Positions 61,966 to 64,000 of a stretch of 64,000 nt of DNA are shown here, in pieces. Made by a program: the position numbers and the translations under genes. Each line of letters begins with the position of its first letter. Positions within the stretch are counted from its first letter, which is position 1. The notes below the pieces were generated by a model. The model was not told the origin of the DNA and did no database searches. It worked only from the letters and a program-made list of their open reading frames with translations. The DNA is from Mucilaginibacter lacusdianchii (lineage in GTDB: Bacteria; Bacteroidota; Bacteroidia; Sphingobacteriales; Sphingobacteriaceae), in assembly GCF_009770985.1 (NCBI RefSeq), contig NZ_WSRW01000001.1, positions 1,426,001 to 1,490,000 on the forward strand, in the 5' to 3' direction.

Positions 61966-63201
61966 ATGAGCAGTATTAATTTAATTGAGTCTTTTCAGGA
62001 GTTTAAAGACTTTAAAAACATTGATCGCCCAACCATGATGAGCGTTCTGGAAGACGTTTTCCGGAGCATGATTCGTAAAAAATATGGTACTGATGAAAAT
62101 TGCGACGTAATTGTAAACACCGACAACGGTGACTTGGAAATATGGCGCACTCGTACCGTAATGGAAGATGGTTTTTCGGAAGATGACGACCTGGAGATTG
62201 AATTGGCCGAGGCTCACAAACATGATCCGGATTTGGAAGTGGGTGAGGAGTTTATTGAGCAAATTACTTTAGAAAGCTTTGGCCGTCGTGCTATTTTAGC
62301 TGCCCGTCAAACACTGGTATCTAAAATTCTGGAGCTGGAAAAAGATGAGATCTTTAAAAAATATAAAGATCGCGTAGGTGAAGTTATTACCGGTGAAGTA
62401 TACCAGGTTTGGAAAAAAGAGACTTTGGTACTGGATGACGAAGGCAACGAACTATTGCTGCCAAAAAGCGAACAAATTCCGGCCGACTACTTTAAAAAAG
62501 GCGACAGTGTAAAAGCAGTGGTGCATAAAGTAGACATGATGAACAGTAATCCGAAGATTATCATTTCACGTACGGCCCCTGAATTTTTACAGCGTTTGTT
62601 TGAGCAAGAGGTGCCTGAAATTTTTGATGGATTAATTACCATTAAAAAAATTGTGCGTGAACCGGGCGAGCGTGCTAAAGTTGCCGTTGAATCATATGAT
62701 GACCGTATAGATCCGGTAGGTGCCTGTGTGGGTATGAAAGGATCACGTATTCATGGTATTGTACGTGAGTTGAAAAATGAAAATATAGATGTTATAAACT
62801 ATACTAACAATATTCAGTTATATATCCAGCGTGCATTGTCGCCGGCTAAAATTACATCAATTAAGCTTGACGATGAGAAAAAAACCGCTGCTGTTTACTT
62901 ACAACCAGATCAGGTATCGTTAGCTATCGGTCGTGGCGGACACAACATCAAACTGGCCGGGAAATTAACTGGTTATGAAATTGATGTATACCGTGAAGCC
63001 GACGAGCACGAAGAAGACGTAGATTTGGAAGAGTTTTCAGATGAAATTGATGGCTGGATTATTGATGAGTTTAAACGCGTTGGTTTAGATACCGCAAAAT
63101 CCATATTAGCTTTAAACTTGGGTGAATTGGTTAAACGTACCGATTTGGAAGAAGAAACCATTAAGGATGTTGTATCAATTCTGCAAGCTGAATTTGAATA
63201 A
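61966..63201 (+). CDS. nusA: Transcription termination/antitermination factor NusA
   Basis: 411 residues. N-terminal RNA-polymerase-binding domain (about 1-125), S1 domain (about 133-200, GEVITGEVYQVWKKE), then two KH domains (about 200-345) with DPVGACVGMKGSRIHGIVREL and VSLAIGRGGHNIKLAGKLTG, and a short acidic C-terminal extension. It lacks the duplicated acidic repeats of the longer proteobacterial proteins. Binds nascent RNA and modulates pausing and intrinsic termination. Operon with rimP and infB. Confidence 0.96.
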   Translation: MSSINLIESFQEFKDFKNIDRPTMMSVLEDVFRSMIRKKYGTDENCDVIVNTDNGDLEIWRTRTVMEDGFSEDDDLEIELAEAHKHDPDLEVGEEFIEQITLESFGRRAILAARQTLVSKILELEKDEIFKKYKDRVGEVITGEVYQVWKKETLVLDDEGNELLLPKSEQIPADYFKKGDSVKAVVHKVDMMNSNPKIIISRTAPEFLQRLFEQEVPEIFDGLITIKKIVREPGERAKVAVESYDDRIDPVGACVGMKGSRIHGIVRELKNENIDVINYTNNIQLYIQRALSPAKITSIKLDDEKKTAAVYLQPDQVSLAIGRGGHNIKLAGKLTGYEIDVYREADEHEEDVDLEEFSDEIDGWIIDEFKRVGLDTAKSILALNLGELVKRTDLEEETIKDVVSILQAEFE

Positions 63202-63225
63202 GCTAAATATGCCAATAAAAAATCG

Positions 63226-63233
63226 TATTTTTG
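63226..63233 (+). promoter_or_regulatory. Possible internal promoter upstream of infB
   Basis: TATTTTTG, full -7 consensus, in the 61-bp gap between nusA and infB, 29 nt before the infB ATG. No good -33 box, so a secondary promoter at best. Confidence 0.4.
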
Positions 63234-63262
63234 CATATAATAAGCAGAGAAAGAACTATTAA

Positions 63263-64000
63263 ATGTCAGAAGACAAAAGCATAAAATTAATTAAAGCAGC
63301 AAAAGAGCTTAACATTGGTATCGGTACCATTGTCGACTTTTTAGCGTCTAAAGGCTACAAGGTAGACAAACAACCTATGGCCAAGCTGGACGGTGACATG
63401 TACTCGGTATTGTTAAAAGAATTTGCTGCTGACAAAGATCAGAAGGAAAAAGCCAAGCAAATCAATATCGGCAAAATACGCCGTGATGAGCCTGGTATTG
63501 TTCCTGACAAACCAACAGAGCACCGTTCAAAAGACTTTGAACGCGACGAGATCCTGATTAAAAATGCAGGAAATTTTGCAGGTACCGATAAGCCTAAACC
63601 AGCTGATAAGCCGGAAGGTTCATTGCCTGGCGTTAAAGTGGTAGGTAAAATAGACCTGAACAACTTAAACGCGCGCCCATCTCGTCCGGAAGTGCAAGAA
63701 GAACCTGTGGCTCAAAAGCCTGCTGAGAAGCCTGCTGCTCCGGCGCCAACACCAGCTCCGGCCCCTGCGCCAGAACCGGTAAAAGAAACGCCTGCCCCTG
63801 CTCCGGTGGCTGAGAAGCCTGCTGCTCCGGCACCAACGCCGGCTCCAGAGCCTAAGCCGGAACCGAAACCAGAGCCGGTAAAAGAAACGCCTGCGCCTGC
63901 TGCTCCGGCACCAGTGGCCGAAAAGCCTGCCACCCCAGCTCCGGCACCAACGCCTGCTGCTCCGGTGGTAACGCCTCCGGCTCCTCCTGCTGCCCCAGAA
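63263..64000 (+). CDS. infB: Translation initiation factor IF-2, N-terminal part (runs off window)
   Basis: 246 codons are inside the window; the gene is cut at the right edge in frame. The first 60 residues are the IF2 N-terminal subdomain (IKLIKAAKELNIGIGTIVDFLASKGYKVD), followed from about 150 by a long Pro/Ala/Glu/Lys-rich linker with repeated EPVKETPAPA and EKPAAPAP units. The GTPase core lies beyond the window. IF2 positions initiator tRNA on the ribosome. Last gene of rimP-nusA-infB as far as visible. Confidence 0.95.
   Translation, partial: MSEDKSIKLIKAAKELNIGIGTIVDFLASKGYKVDKQPMAKLDGDMYSVLLKEFAADKDQKEKAKQINIGKIRRDEPGIVPDKPTEHRSKDFERDEILIKNAGNFAGTDKPKPADKPEGSLPGVKVVGKIDLNNLNARPSRPEVQEEPVAQKPAEKPAAPAPTPAPAPAPEPVKETPAPAPVAEKPAAPAPTPAPEPKPEPKPEPVKETPAPAAPAPVAEKPATPAPAPTPAAPVVTPPAPPAAPE
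63713..64000 (+). repeat. Pro/Ala/Glu repeat DNA in the infB linker
   Basis: A 20-nt stretch, CCGGTAAAAGAAACGCCTGC, occurs identically at 63776-63795 and 63875-63894, 99 nt (33 codons) apart in frame; GAGAAGCCTGCTGCTCCGGC occurs at 63725-63744 and 63812-63831. The region is GC-rich relative to the window and encodes a low-complexity linker. Confidence 0.8.

Noticed and set aside
63633..63933. Long minus-strand Gly/Ala/Ser-rich and Gln/Pro-rich frames opposite infB
   Set aside because: They are shadows of the Pro/Ala/Glu repeat DNA of the IF-2 linker, with no start context and low-complexity sequence only.

Overview
The window is an ordinary-looking chromosomal segment of a Bacteroidota bacterium, most likely a Sphingobacteriaceae member close to Mucilaginibacter or Pedobacter (inference from protein families and promoter style; no database search was possible). 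Evidence for the phylum: many genes are preceded by the Bacteroidota -7 box TAnnTTTG, some with a TTTG/TTG -33 box about 19-21 nt upstream; purine-rich Shine-Dalgarno sites are almost absent; exported proteins carry Bacteroidota-type lipoprotein signals; and there is a SusC/TonB-type receptor with an N-terminal carboxypeptidase-regulatory-like domain. I saw no rRNA, tRNA, CRISPR array, prophage, transposase or insertion sequence.

Layout. 0-9.8 kb: DNA repair and replication (tag, polA), a DinB-like protein, the glycogen pair glgA-glgC, an MBL-fold hydrolase, a YbaB-type nucleoid protein and a serine hydrolase. 9.9-20.1 kb: exported or lipoprotein genes (TPR protein, NodB deacetylase, beta-barrel, Thr/Asn-rich lipoprotein, S1/P1 nuclease, TlpA-like thioredoxin) around fumC and a low-molecular-weight tyrosine phosphatase. 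20.1-20.8 kb: an AT-rich gap with a good candidate for an unannotated small RNA on the minus strand. 20.8-25.1 kb: two tandem M13 metallopeptidases. 25.2-28.9 kb: nicotinamide riboside uptake and phosphorylation (pnuC plus a NadR-type kinase), then an ECF sigma factor, membrane anti-sigma-like protein and exported coiled-coil/DUF4097-like protein behind what looks like an autoregulated ECF promoter. 29-37.8 kb: TerC, YjbR, pepT, hisS, a beta-helix protein, an alpha/beta hydrolase, a cyclophilin and exodeoxyribonuclease III. 38-44.1 kb: gluconate permease plus 6-phosphogluconate dehydrogenase, a palindromic intergenic repeat region, and an M61-M28 peptidase pair. 44.2-51.7 kb, mostly minus strand: atypical SDR, comB, gcvT, glycosyltransferase, rnhB, GAF-PP2C phosphatase and an OppC-type permease. 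51.8-58.5 kb: iron acquisition and redox genes (TonB siderophore receptor, PepSY reductase-like protein, ferredoxin-type reductase, quinone reductase, a 57-residue lipoprotein, superoxide dismutase). 58.6-64 kb: tadA-csaA, a zinc metallopeptidase, an amidase, and the rimP-nusA-infB operon, whose infB runs off the window.

The genome invests heavily in exported peptidases and peptide use (two M13, M61, M28, PepT, OppC), and has glycogen storage and gluconate use. The most interesting material is non-coding: the 20.2 kb RNA candidate, the ECF promoter at 26.38 kb, a terminator-like hairpin at the very start of the rimP-nusA-infB transcript, two families of dispersed palindromic elements (18.3/46.1 kb and 29.8/55.5 kb), a long inverted-repeat region at 40.4-40.9 kb, and a perfect 15-bp-arm hairpin between the divergent SDR and membrane-protein genes. 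I did not find a convincing new multi-gene defence or biosynthetic system.
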